A stretch of DNA of 64,000 bases from Halorubrum sp. PV6. GTDB lineage: Archaea; Halobacteriota; Halobacteria; Halobacteriales; Haloferacaceae. Numbering within the stretch: the first letter of the stretch is position 1; each line of letters starts with the position of its first letter. This document shows positions 55,159 through 63,201 of this stretch, one piece after another. The DNA lies in NCBI RefSeq assembly GCF_003990725.2, contig NZ_CP030064.1:1-64000 (forward strand). Reading direction: 5' to 3'. The notes beneath the pieces were generated by a model. It made no database searches. It saw only the letters and a list, made by a program, of their open reading frames with translations, and was not told where the DNA came from. A program made the translations under genes and the position numbers.

Positions 55159-56249
55159 CGCGACCACCGCCGGAGGGCCGGCGCGCGCAGGGTCGCCAGC
55201 GGGCGGAGCGGCACCCGACCGTCGAAGCAGACGCGGTAGCCGACCGCGAACGGGAGGAGGCCGGCGCCGGCCGAGGCGACGGCCGCGAGGAGGGGATGGA
55301 GCCGGTGGAGCGCGAGAAGCGTCCCTTCGGGCAGCGTCGCGGGGTACGGGTACACCCTGAGCGTGGCCGTGATCGCCCCCGGCTGCGGCGGGGTCCGCAT
55401 CGCGAGCGGGAGCGCGTAGGTGCGCTCGGACAGCACCGGGACCGTCGCGTCGACGAACGGAACCGGAACCGCTCGCCGGTCGTTCGCGGCGGTGTACGGC
55501 GCGAGCGCCGACGCGGTGACGGTCCCCTCGGGGAGCCCGTCGACGGCGGCGCCGTCGGTCTCGACGAGGAGCGTCGCCACGGGCGACTGGACGACCGAGA
55601 CGCCCACCTCCCGGACGACATCGGCGTCGGCCGGGAGCGACGTCCCGACCCCGGCCTCGGTGACGACGAACGAGGCGTCGTAGCCGGCCGGAGCGATCGC
55701 CACGAGGGCGACCGTGACGACGAACGTGGTCGCGACGACCGGCCAGACGACCGCTCCCGACCGAAGCACGGACCGACCGACCCGGCGACGACGCGGGCGG
55801 AGCGTCGCCGCGAGCGCGAGGAGCGCGAGCCCCCCGAGGAGGGCGCCGAGGTTCCCGCTGACCGCGCCGGCGACGCGCCCGAAGCCGGGCACGACGACGG
55901 GGCGCCCGCCGACTTCGAGGAGGACGCCCCGGACGGCCGCGTCGGTCACGACGGGCGCCCCGGCCGCCTGGTCGGTCGCGGGGTTCGCGTCGCCGCGGGT
56001 GAGGTACCCGCCGGCCTCGCGGCCGACGACGCGGTGGGTCACGAGCTCGCCCGTGCGGGCGTCCTCGTAGGTGACGACGTCTCCCACGTCGACGTCGCCC
56101 GCGGGGACGAGGACGAACCCGTCGTCGACCCCGAGGGTCGGCTCCATGCTGTCGGAGTACACGTACCCGAAGCCGAGCGGGGTCACAGCGGAGAGGGCGA
56201 GGGCGACCAGCGCGGCGAGGGCGACGACGGTGAGTGCGGTCCGGAGCAT
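55155..56249 (-). CDS. SipW-like signal peptidase with extracellular extension
   Basis: S26 signal peptidase of 364 aa. An N-terminal helix (about 5-22) leads to YSDSMEPTLG with catalytic Ser34, then ELVTHRVVG with His72 and YLTRGDANPATD with Asp87, an archaeal Ser-His-Asp triad. A helix near 133-152 ends the catalytic part. Two more helices and a 150-residue beta-rich region follow, absent from ordinary signal peptidases. Its neighbours are two proteins with the matching AxTAAxxDR motif. SipW in Bacillus processes TasA and TapA; here the analogous role is inferred. Confidence 0.85.
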   Translation of the reverse strand: MLRTALTVVALAALVALALSAVTPLGFGYVYSDSMEPTLGVDDGFVLVPAGDVDVGDVVTYEDARTGELVTHRVVGREAGGYLTRGDANPATDQAAGAPVVTDAAVRGVLLEVGGRPVVVPGFGRVAGAVSGNLGALLGGLALLALAATLRPRRRRVGRSVLRSGAVVWPVVATTFVVTVALVAIAPAGYDASFVVTEAGVGTSLPADADVVREVGVSVVQSPVATLLVETDGAAVDGLPEGTVTASALAPYTAANDRRAVPVPFVDATVPVLSERTYALPLAMRTPPQPGAITATLRVYPYPATLPEGTLLALHRLHPLLAAVASAGAGLLPFAVGYRVCFDGRVPLRPLATLRAPALRRWSR

Positions 56250-56315
56250 GGTGTGAGTGTACTGAAACGGTGGGAATCGAGCGGTTCTGGAGGTGCGGCT
56301 ACGTCAGCGAAGCGG

Positions 56316-56906
56316 TTACACCGCGGCGTTCGCGTTGTCGTCGATGTCGAACGAGAGCGTGCCCGAGAGGTCGCTCCCGCTGGTGAGGACGGCGGCGTCG
56401 CCGTGGCCCGTGTCGACGGTGATGACGACGTAGAACGTCTGGCCGGCAGTGGCGCTGAACGACTGCCCGTCGGTCTCCTCGGAGAGGGTTGCGACGGCGC
56501 TACCCTGGTCGTCGTAGACGACGAACTCCACGTTATTGTCTTCGTTCGCGTCGTCGGTCGTGGCTGCGTACGTCGCGACGATATCGTGGGCCTCGGCGTC
56601 GTTGTTGGTCACGCTGAACGCGTGTGCGTTCTTCGCGTCGGCGCCGTCACCGAGGACGAACTGCGCGTCGGTGTTCGCGCCGCCCGCGGTTCCCTGCTCG
56701 AAGTCGATGGCGAGCTGCTCGTCGGCGTAGTAGACGAGCGGGCCCGAGGTCCCGTCGGTGAGCGCGAGGAGGCCGTCTTGGTCGGCGACCACGTCGATGT
56801 TCGCGGAGCGGTCGACGTTCGCCGCGGTAAACGCACTGGTGCTGATGGACGCGCCCGCCGCGAGGAGCAGCAGGGCGACGATCACGGTGGTGAACAGTCG
56901 GGTCAT
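56316..56906 (-). CDS. DUF1102/TasA-camelysin-like secreted protein
   Basis: First gene of the operon, 196 aa. A signal peptide (residues 1-28) ends in SISTSAFTAANVDRSAN, the SipW-substrate-like motif. The rest is a beta-sandwich-like acidic domain (NAHAFSVTNNDAEAHDIVATY, SFSATAGQTFYVVITVDTG, SGTLSFDIDDNA) resembling DUF1102 and camelysin/TasA-type surface proteins. No membrane anchor remains at the C-terminus, so it is likely released or polymerised. A strong TATA box lies 26-34 bases upstream. Abundant export is plausible. Confidence 0.8.
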   Translation of the reverse strand: MTRLFTTVIVALLLLAAGASISTSAFTAANVDRSANIDVVADQDGLLALTDGTSGPLVYYADEQLAIDFEQGTAGGANTDAQFVLGDGADAKNAHAFSVTNNDAEAHDIVATYAATTDDANEDNNVEFVVYDDQGSAVATLSEETDGQSFSATAGQTFYVVITVDTGHGDAAVLTSGSDLSGTLSFDIDDNANAAV

Positions 56907-56931
56907 TGCAACCGTACCGGCGACGGGTCGG

Positions 56932-56940
56932 GGTATATAC
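56932..56940 (-). promoter_or_regulatory. Promoter of the putative fibre operon
   Basis: The ggtatatac block, the most AT-rich stretch in the 91-bp gap, is centred about 30 bases before the ATG at 56906. This is the best-matching TATA position in the region and fits a leaderless start of the operon. Confidence 0.65.
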
Positions 56941-56997
56941 CGGCCGTAACCACGGGGCCGCCGGGCGGGTCACCTCGCGGTTACCACGGGGCGCCGA

Positions 56998-58998
56998 TCA
57001 GGTCGGCGCCGGGAGCAACAGGTCCACGCGCGTCCCCTCGCCGGGGGCCGAGGTGAGCCAGATCGCCCCGTCGTGGTACTCGACGATGCGCTGACACAGC
57101 GCCAGCCCCACGCCGGTGCCGTCGACGTCCGTCCGCCCCAGCCGCTCGAACACGTCGAACGCGCGCTCGACGGCCGACTCGTCCATCCCCGCGCCGTCGT
57201 CCTCGACGTACACGTGGCGCCACTCGCGCGACCCGTCGAGGCCGTCGGCGACCGACTCGGGAAGCGCGGCCGGGTCGACGGCGTCTCTCGCCCCCACGTG
57301 GACGCTCGGGCTCGCCGAGTCGTTGTACTTCACGCCGTTGTCGATCAGGTTCTGGAACAGCTGGACGAGCAGGCGCGGGTCGCCCCGCACCGTCGGCAGC
57401 GAGTCGGCGGTCACCGTCGCGTCCGCGTCTTCCACGCGAACGGTGAGGTTGAGCCGGGCCTTGTCGACCACGTCCGCGAGCGGGGTCGGTTCCAGGGCGC
57501 CGCCGCGGCTGTCGACGCGGGAGTACTGGAGCAGCGCGTCGATCATCGACTGCATCCGCTCGGTCGCGTCGACGGCGCTCTCGACGAGGTCGAACGCGCG
57601 CTCGTCGAGCGTCGACCCGACCCCGTAGAGCTCTTCCAGCAGGGTGAGGTAGTTCCCGACCGTCCGGAGCGGCTGCTTCAGGTCGTGTGAGGCCGCGTAT
57701 GCGAACTGCTCTAAGTCCCTGTTCGAGCGGCGCAGCCGGCGTCGCGTCTCCCGGAGCTCGGCCTCGCGCTCGGCGCGCTCGGTCACGTCGCGGTACACCC
57801 AGAGGTTCGCCTCGCCGTCCGGCAGCTCGTAGGGCACGTAGTCGCGTTCGAGCCGCCGCCCGTCGGCCAGCGTCAGCGGCTCGTCGGTCACCGGCTCGCG
57901 CGTCGCGATGCGCTCGTTCACTCGGTCGACGAACTCCTCCGGCGCCTCGAACACGTGCTTCAGGTCGTGTGCAGCCGCGGCGCAGTCCGCGCCCACGAGC
58001 GACGCCGCGTCGACCGGCACGTCGAGCAGGTCGCACAGCCGCTGGTTCACCGCGAGGATGTCCCGGTTCGGGTCCTCGACCAAGACGCCCGCCGGGAGCG
58101 TGTCGAGGACCGTCCTGAGGACGGTGTTCGTCCGTTCGAGCGTCTCCTCGCGCTCGACGCGCTCGGTCGTGTCCGCCGCGACGACCAGCGCCTGCCGGCC
58201 GGTCTCGCCCGGAACCGAAAGCGGGACCACGTCGGTCGTCACCGTCCGAGCGCCGCCGTCGGCGTCGACCAGCTCCTCGTCCGCTATCCTGACCGGGTCG
58301 CCGGTCTCGATGACCCGCTGCTCGGCGTCGCTGACGCCTCGGTCCCCCTCGCGGCCGAGACGAGGCGGACCGGTCGCCCCCTCGAGCTCCTCGACGCGGA
58401 CGCCGCGCGCGGCCGCGGCCGCCTCGTTCGCCAGCCTGTATCGCCCGTCGGCGTCCGCGACGACCACCTCCTGCGGGATCGTGTCGACGACCGTCCGGAG
58501 CGTCTCTCGGGCGCGTCGCGCCTCCTGTTCCGCCCGCCGGCCGGCGCAGGCGTCCGCCAGTCGCTCGTGTAGCGGGGCGAGCGCGGCGAGCGTCCCCTCA
58601 GAGAAGGGCGCCCCGTTCTTCACGACGACGAGCGCGCCGAAGTCCGGCAGGTCGAACAGGTAGTAGTGGGAGCCGTCGTGGGTCCCCACGATCGGCAGCG
58701 TCTCGTCGTGCCAGGCGGACTCGGGCTCCGCGCCCTCGGCGACGTGACCGGTCGCCGCCTCGAACGCCTCGTTGAACGTCGGCTGTCGCGGGATGCCGGC
58801 GACGAGGTCGTACGTTGCACCCCCGTCCGGCGCCTCGCGGCGTTCGAACACCCCGCCGGTCGAGCAGTTCAGCCGCCTGAGATACGACGAGAGCGCCGTC
58901 CGAGCCACCGCCGCGACCGTCTCCCCCCGACCGATGGAGAGCGCGATCTCGTAGAACACCTGGATCTGCTCCGGCGGGGTCGCCGTCGTCTCCCTCAC
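56998..58998 (-). CDS. PAS-domain sensor histidine kinase
   Basis: A cytoplasmic 666-residue kinase; no membrane helix is evident. An N-terminal GAF-like sensor (about 10-150) is followed by two PAS domains (about 168-285 and 290-410, each ending in VAADTTERVEREETLER or YRDVTERAEREAE). The H-box SHDLKQPLRTVGNYL has His438, then the ATPase domain with NLIDNGVKYND and EDDGAGMDE. It belongs to the haloarchaeal histidine kinases that act on receivers without fixed pairing. The GTG start overlaps the FIST gene by four bases (GTGA). Confidence 0.92.
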   Translation of the reverse strand: MRETTATPPEQIQVFYEIALSIGRGETVAAVARTALSSYLRRLNCSTGGVFERREAPDGGATYDLVAGIPRQPTFNEAFEAATGHVAEGAEPESAWHDETLPIVGTHDGSHYYLFDLPDFGALVVVKNGAPFSEGTLAALAPLHERLADACAGRRAEQEARRARETLRTVVDTIPQEVVVADADGRYRLANEAAAAARGVRVEELEGATGPPRLGREGDRGVSDAEQRVIETGDPVRIADEELVDADGGARTVTTDVVPLSVPGETGRQALVVAADTTERVEREETLERTNTVLRTVLDTLPAGVLVEDPNRDILAVNQRLCDLLDVPVDAASLVGADCAAAAHDLKHVFEAPEEFVDRVNERIATREPVTDEPLTLADGRRLERDYVPYELPDGEANLWVYRDVTERAEREAELRETRRRLRRSNRDLEQFAYAASHDLKQPLRTVGNYLTLLEELYGVGSTLDERAFDLVESAVDATERMQSMIDALLQYSRVDSRGGALEPTPLADVVDKARLNLTVRVEDADATVTADSLPTVRGDPRLLVQLFQNLIDNGVKYNDSASPSVHVGARDAVDPAALPESVADGLDGSREWRHVYVEDDGAGMDESAVERAFDVFERLGRTDVDGTGVGLALCQRIVEYHDGAIWLTSAPGEGTRVDLLLPAPT

Positions 58999-60125
58999 AG
59001 CCCCTCCACCACGCCGACGACCGCCGTCTTGTTGTACAGTTCGAGGAACTCGCGCCCGGAGTTGGCGATCTCGCCGACGGTGAGCGCGCCGACGAGCGGC
59101 CCCGCGTCGCCCTCGCCCACCGCGGCGAGCTCCCGGTCGAACTCGTCGCCGAGGTAGAGCACGCGCGAGATGCAGTCGAAAAACAGCGTCTCGCCGCCCG
59201 CGGTCGACGCCGACTCGCGGGCGGCCGCCGCGGCCTCGCGGGCGGCCGCCGCGGCCTCGCGGGCGGCCGCGACGAGCGAGTCCGGCTCGCCTTTCAGGAC
59301 GTGGACGAACGACCCGGCGGGGACCTCGCCGAAACAGCGGATCCCGCCGTCGGCCGTCGGTTCGAACGGGTCGCGGACGATCTTCTCGGCCTCGAACCGG
59401 CTCAGCCCGAGCGGGTACGACTTCGCCACCTCGAAGAAGTTGTCGGCGGTCAGCTCCCGGCCGATGTCCGGCTCGATGAGGTCGCGGTACACCTCGAACG
59501 CCGGCTTGTCACCGAGGAGGCGCACCACGGGGCCGTCGGCGTCCGTGACGCGGAACGGCCCGGCGAACTCCCGCCAGCCGTGACTCACGCCGACGCTTCC
59601 AGCCGCGCGGGTGGCCGCGACGACGGCGGCGTCCTCGACCCAGCCGTCCTCGGTCAGGAGACACGGCGCCTGCTCCATCGAGAGCGACCCCGCCCCGCCC
59701 CCGAGGACGGTGACCTCCACGCCGTAGGCGTCGAACAGCGCCCCGACGAGCGCCTCCGTCCGGGTGGCGAACGCGTCCGCGAGGACGAACGCCGTCCGAT
59801 ACCCCTCGACGAGCAGGTCGGGAAGCTGCGCGTCGAAGTCCGCGTCGGGATCGCTCAGCCCCTCGACGGGGGTGACGGCGGGCGCCTCGCGGAGGCCGAG
59901 AAGCAGCGTCCCCGTCTCGCGGGCGGTCCCGTCGGCGATCACCTGCGGGAACGCCCCTCCGAACGCCGTGAGCGACGAGCCGGCGAGTCTGTCGGCGAGG
60001 TCCGTCGCGTGAGGGCCCGCGGCGTCGGTCGCGAGGACGAGGAGGCCGGACACGTCGGGGTCGGCTTCGAGCGCGTCGAGCGCGGGGCCGACGGGGGAAT
60101 CGGGGGGAACGTACGTCTGCTCCAT
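58995..60125 (-). CDS. FIST-domain sensory protein
   Basis: A 376-residue protein with FIST N (about 5-205; GLLVLATDAAG, VLADAFATRTEALVGALFDAYGVEVTVLGGGAG in outline) and FIST C (about 210-370; YRDLIEPDIGRELTADNF, CISRVLYLGDEFDREL, GALTVGEIANSG). FIST domains are ligand-binding sensors, often linked to signal transduction, and bind small molecules such as amino acids. A three-unit AAAREAAAA insert lies in the C-terminal part. It is first of a two-gene operon with the histidine kinase; a TATA-like ctaatatatct is 26-37 bases upstream. Confidence 0.88.
   Translation of the reverse strand: MEQTYVPPDSPVGPALDALEADPDVSGLLVLATDAAGPHATDLADRLAGSSLTAFGGAFPQVIADGTARETGTLLLGLREAPAVTPVEGLSDPDADFDAQLPDLLVEGYRTAFVLADAFATRTEALVGALFDAYGVEVTVLGGGAGSLSMEQAPCLLTEDGWVEDAAVVAATRAAGSVGVSHGWREFAGPFRVTDADGPVVRLLGDKPAFEVYRDLIEPDIGRELTADNFFEVAKSYPLGLSRFEAEKIVRDPFEPTADGGIRCFGEVPAGSFVHVLKGEPDSLVAAAREAAAAAREAAAAARESASTAGGETLFFDCISRVLYLGDEFDRELAAVGEGDAGPLVGALTVGEIANSGREFLELYNKTAVVGVVEGL
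59215..59277. repeat. 21-bp tandem repeat inside the FIST gene
   Basis: tcgcgggcggccgccgcggcc (21 bp) occurs two times perfectly in tandem (59215, 59236), followed by a third partial copy. It encodes EAAAAAR in the loop between the FIST C parts and is in frame. Confidence 0.75.
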
Positions 60126-60477
60126 GGGACAGTTGCTCGTCCAGAGGGTGGCGAGATATATTAGCGCATCGTCAGGTCACGGGGGTCCGCCGCTCTGCAC
60201 GGGCCGCGGTCCCCGGTTGCCGGGGGTGGACGGGAGCGTCTCTGACCGGCCGGGGACCGCGCGCGGGGCGCCTCTGACAGCGAACCCGCCGAGGCGGCTG
60301 GATCGCGCTCCGGTTCGGGTTCGACCCCGGACGAATCGTTCGCCCGACCGGGCCTGTAGTGGCGGTGACGCGCGGGCCACCCCCGAGGGTCACCTCCAAG
60401 TTATTAGCCAGCCTGTACTTCGACACGATAACAGAGGCGAGACCACAGATGACCACGAACACCCCCGCCGAGGGACC
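60126..60477. promoter_or_regulatory. Divergent promoter region of the sensory cluster
   Basis: About 350 bp between the FIST gene (minus) and the HTH-receiver gene (plus). It holds the FIST TATA box (about 60151-60161) and one or two AT-rich candidates for the plus gene (agttattag near 60400; acacgataac near 60423). No further gene is supported. Confidence 0.5.
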
Positions 60478-61368
60478 ATGACCGACACGGACGGCACAGA
60501 CTCCGCGGCCCGCTCCCTCCTCGGAGCGAAGTGGAAGCCGCGCATCCTCGCGGCCCTCGCGCAGAACGGGCGGCTGGGGTTCGGGGACCTCCAGCGGGAG
60601 CTCGGTGGCATCTCGAACAAGGTGCTCTCGAACGACCTCGAGGACCTCCTCGAGTACGACACCGTGACCAGAGACGTCGTGCAAGAACAGCCCGTCCGCG
60701 TCGAGTACGAACTCACCGCCGCCGGGAGCGACCTCTACGACATCGTCGAGCGGATGGCCGACTGGGACGCGCAGTACGTCACCGGCGCCGGCCGCCCGAC
60801 CCTCCTGATCGCCGAAGACGACGTTCGCCAGATAGAGCTGTACTCGCTGTGGCTCTCCGCGACGTACGACGTGGTGACCGCGACGGACGGGCGCGAGGCG
60901 CTCGACGCCCTCGACGCGTCGATCGACGCGGCCGTCCTCGACCGGAAGCTTCCGGTCCTCCACGGCGACGAGGTCGCCGACGCGGTCAGGGGTGGTGGCG
61001 AGTACGTGCCAGTGGCCCTCCTCAGTTCCGAGCAGGTCCGTCCGACCGACGTCTCCCTCTCGGCGGACCTGCTGCTCTCGAAGCCCATCGGCCGGACGAT
61101 GCTGGAGAACGCCGTCGCGGAGCTCCTCCGGTTCGAGTCGCTCTCCCCCGCGGCCCGCGATGTCCGCGGGCGACGACACCGGCTCGCGTTCGTCAGGGAC
61201 CAGCTCGGGGCGACGGTCGAAGAGACCGGCCCCTTCGCCGACGCGGCCGAGGAGTTGGCGCGCATCGAGGCGGAGCGGAGCGTCGCGCTGCGCGAGCGCG
61301 AGCCGTGGCGTCGGCTGGTCGACGAGTCGGGTGACGCCCTGACGGAGGACGCGGATGCCGGCGGCTGA
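60478..61368 (+). CDS. HxlR-type HTH fused to a receiver and HalX-like region
   Basis: An unusual regulator of 296 aa. Residues about 12-95 are an HxlR-type winged helix (LLGAKWKPRILAALAQNG, SNKVLSNDLEDLLEYDTV), followed by a receiver domain (about 105-220: TLLIAEDDVRQIELYS, VLDRKLPVLHG with Asp155, SKPIGR with the conserved Lys). A HalX-like C-terminal region completes it. The order HTH-receiver is opposite to the usual receiver-HTH. Start ATG 60478. The next receiver gene overlaps its end by 14 bases. A direct response regulator for the divergent FIST-kinase pair is plausible. Confidence 0.85.
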   Translation: MTDTDGTDSAARSLLGAKWKPRILAALAQNGRLGFGDLQRELGGISNKVLSNDLEDLLEYDTVTRDVVQEQPVRVEYELTAAGSDLYDIVERMADWDAQYVTGAGRPTLLIAEDDVRQIELYSLWLSATYDVVTATDGREALDALDASIDAAVLDRKLPVLHGDEVADAVRGGGEYVPVALLSSEQVRPTDVSLSADLLLSKPIGRTMLENAVAELLRFESLSPAARDVRGRRHRLAFVRDQLGATVEETGPFADAAEELARIEAERSVALREREPWRRLVDESGDALTEDADAGG

Positions 61369-61831
61369 CCGCCGCGCGGAGGCGAAACACTTCCTCCCCC
61401 GGCTCGCGTACGTCGAGGACAGCGACCACGACGCCCTCATGTTCGAGACCGTGGTGGAACGGCGAGACCTCGCCGCCGAGGTGGTCCGGGTCGCGAGCGT
61501 CGCCGCGGCCGAACGGTTCGCCGCCGACCTCGCGAGCGGCGACGCCCCGCTCCCCGCGCTCGTCTTCGTCGACATCGACCTCCCCGACGGCTCGGGGCAC
61601 TCGGTCGTCGCCGGCCTCCGGCGCCGGTTCGACGAGGCGACGCTCCCGGTCGTCGTGTTCAGCGGGTCCGACGACCCCGGCGACATCGACCGCGCGTACG
61701 ACGCCGGCGCGAACTGCTACCTGATCAAGCCGCTGGCGTTCGGCGAGTACGCCCGGCGCGTCGCGGGAGCGTGCCGGTTCGCGGCCGCGACCGCGGGCGG
61801 CGAGCGCCGACCCGCGCCCGAGGGCCGCTGA
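61355..61831 (+). CDS. Stand-alone response regulator receiver
   Basis: A 158-residue CheY-like receiver. The phosphoacceptor is Asp73 in LVFVDIDLPDGSGH; the acidic pair is in AYVEDSDHDALMF, and the conserved Lys in CYLIKPLAFGEY. The N-terminal 16 residues are charged, and there is no output domain. It overlaps the preceding gene by 14 bases and precedes the receiver-kinase gene by 46, so the three form one likely transcription unit. It may shuttle phosphate between kinases or interact with the fused partners. Confidence 0.9.
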   Translation: MPAADRRAEAKHFLPRLAYVEDSDHDALMFETVVERRDLAAEVVRVASVAAAERFAADLASGDAPLPALVFVDIDLPDGSGHSVVAGLRRRFDEATLPVVVFSGSDDPGDIDRAYDAGANCYLIKPLAFGEYARRVAGACRFAAATAGGERRPAPEGR

Positions 61832-61877
61832 CGCCCGCCGGGTAAAGCTACTTTTAATCACCGACCGACGGTCGAGT

Positions 61878-62963
61878 GTGAACACCGTGGCCGCCGACCA
61901 GTCCGTGCTCCTCGTGGAGGACAACCCTTCCGACGCACAGGTGTACCGGACGATGCTCCAGGAGTTACAGGCCGACCCGCTCGAAGCGGTGGAGACGACG
62001 GGCGTCGACCACGTCGAGTCGGTCGAAGCGGCGATCGATGCGACCGCAGCGTCCGGCGATCCCTACGACGCGGTGTTGCTCGATTTAAACCTTCCCGACT
62101 CGCGGGGGTTGGCGACCGTCGAACGCGTGCTCGACGCCGACCCGTCCGCCGCGGTGGTCGTCCTCACCGGCGCGGGCGACGAGGAGATGGGGAAGCGAGC
62201 GGTCGCCAGCGGCGCGCAAGACTTCCTGATCAAAGACCACGTCACGCCGCGGGTCCTGGTCAAGACGATCAGCTACGCCGTCGAACGCAAGCGACAGGCC
62301 GCGACGCTGGAGCGACAGCGCCGCCGGCTCGCCGCGCTCAACTGGCTCGTCAGACACGACATCCGCAACGACGCGGCGGTCGTCCTCGGCTGGGCGGAGG
62401 GGATCGACCCCGAGAACCCGGCGGAGGCGCGCGCGGTCTCGCGCATCGTCGAGGCGGGCGAGAGCATCGTCGCGTCGACGGAGTCCGCCGGCGCACTCCT
62501 CGAGGCGCTCGACGGCGACGGGGACGCGCTCGTCTCGGTCGTCCTGAACGACATCGTCGAAGAGGAGGTAGACCGGCTCGAACGACGCCACGAGGGCGTC
62601 CGGACGGCGGTCGGCGGCCTCGACGACACGGTCGTCACTCGGGCCGACCGATTCCTCGGCGTCGTCGTCCGGAACCTCCTCGACAACGCGGTCGTCCACA
62701 ACGGCGCCGACGCCCCCGAGGTGACCGTCGACGTCCGCGAACGCGAGGAGACGGTGGTCATCGAGGTTGGCGACAACGGCGCCGGGATGCCAGAGCGAGT
62801 TCGGCGCGTGGTCGCCGAGGCGGACGACCCGACCGACCTCACCGACGTCGGCCTCGGCCTCTTCCTCGTCGGAACGTTCGTCGAGCGGTACGGCGGGACT
62901 CTCTCCGTCGAGGCCGATCCCGACTCAGGGACGCGCGTCCGAGTCACGCTCGAACGGGCTTAA
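61878..62963 (+). CDS. Receiver-histidine kinase hybrid
   Basis: A 361-residue hybrid. The receiver (about 8-130) has SVLLVEDNPSDAQVYRTML and LLDLNLPDSRG with Asp69. After a helix (YAVERKRQAATLERQRRR) comes the kinase: H-box LNWLVRHDIRNDAAVVLGW with His160 and the ATPase domain with VVRNLLDNAVVHN and VEVGDNGAGMPE plus GLGLFLV. An N-terminal receiver before a kinase (the order of haloarchaeal hybrid kinases of the bat/HR type) lets phosphorylation of Asp control kinase activity. GTG 61878 is supported by acttttaatc 20-30 bases upstream. Confidence 0.9.
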   Translation: MNTVAADQSVLLVEDNPSDAQVYRTMLQELQADPLEAVETTGVDHVESVEAAIDATAASGDPYDAVLLDLNLPDSRGLATVERVLDADPSAAVVVLTGAGDEEMGKRAVASGAQDFLIKDHVTPRVLVKTISYAVERKRQAATLERQRRRLAALNWLVRHDIRNDAAVVLGWAEGIDPENPAEARAVSRIVEAGESIVASTESAGALLEALDGDGDALVSVVLNDIVEEEVDRLERRHEGVRTAVGGLDDTVVTRADRFLGVVVRNLLDNAVVHNGADAPEVTVDVREREETVVIEVGDNGAGMPERVRRVVAEADDPTDLTDVGLGLFLVGTFVERYGGTLSVEADPDSGTRVRVTLERA

Positions 62964-62970
62964 AAACGGC

Positions 62971-63060
62971 CCCGCGCGCTCCGCTGCGCGCGACTCGTCT
63001 GGTTCAGAACCCGCTCGGCGTCGTTTCTGCACCTCTTCACTTCGGTCGTCGCCGCAGAAT
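62971..63060. repeat. Degenerate partial copy of the tRNA-Phe trailer repeat
   Basis: gctccgctgcgcgcgactcg to cgccgcagaat resembles the last 90 bases of the 122-bp tRNA-Phe unit with several substitutions. It begins right after the receiver-kinase stop codon and leads into the pseudo-tRNA segment at 63061. Confidence 0.65.
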
Positions 63061-63201
63061 ATGCCGCCTCCCGGATTTGAACTTCCGAAAGACTCGCTTC
63101 GCTCGTCTTTCGACTTCCCGCTCGCTCCGCTCGCGGGAACGGGGATTGCCCGATCTTCGATTGAGTTTCTACTACTCACGTGGAAACCGCGTCGAAATAG
63201 G
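63061..63201 (-). pseudogene. Degenerate tRNA-Phe copy interrupted by about 55 bp
   Basis: On the minus strand, the segment at 63062-63081 equals the tRNA-Phe 3' end (acceptor 3' strand and T-stem). About 55 bases of palindromic sequence (tcgcttcgctcg, cgctcgctccgctcgcg) follow. Then acggggattgcccgatcttcgattgagt resembles the tRNA-Phe variable and anticodon region (cggggacagctcgatcttcagtcgagt) with changes. The 5' acceptor half is not conserved, so no functional tRNA can fold. It is probably a decayed tRNA copy. Confidence 0.5.
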
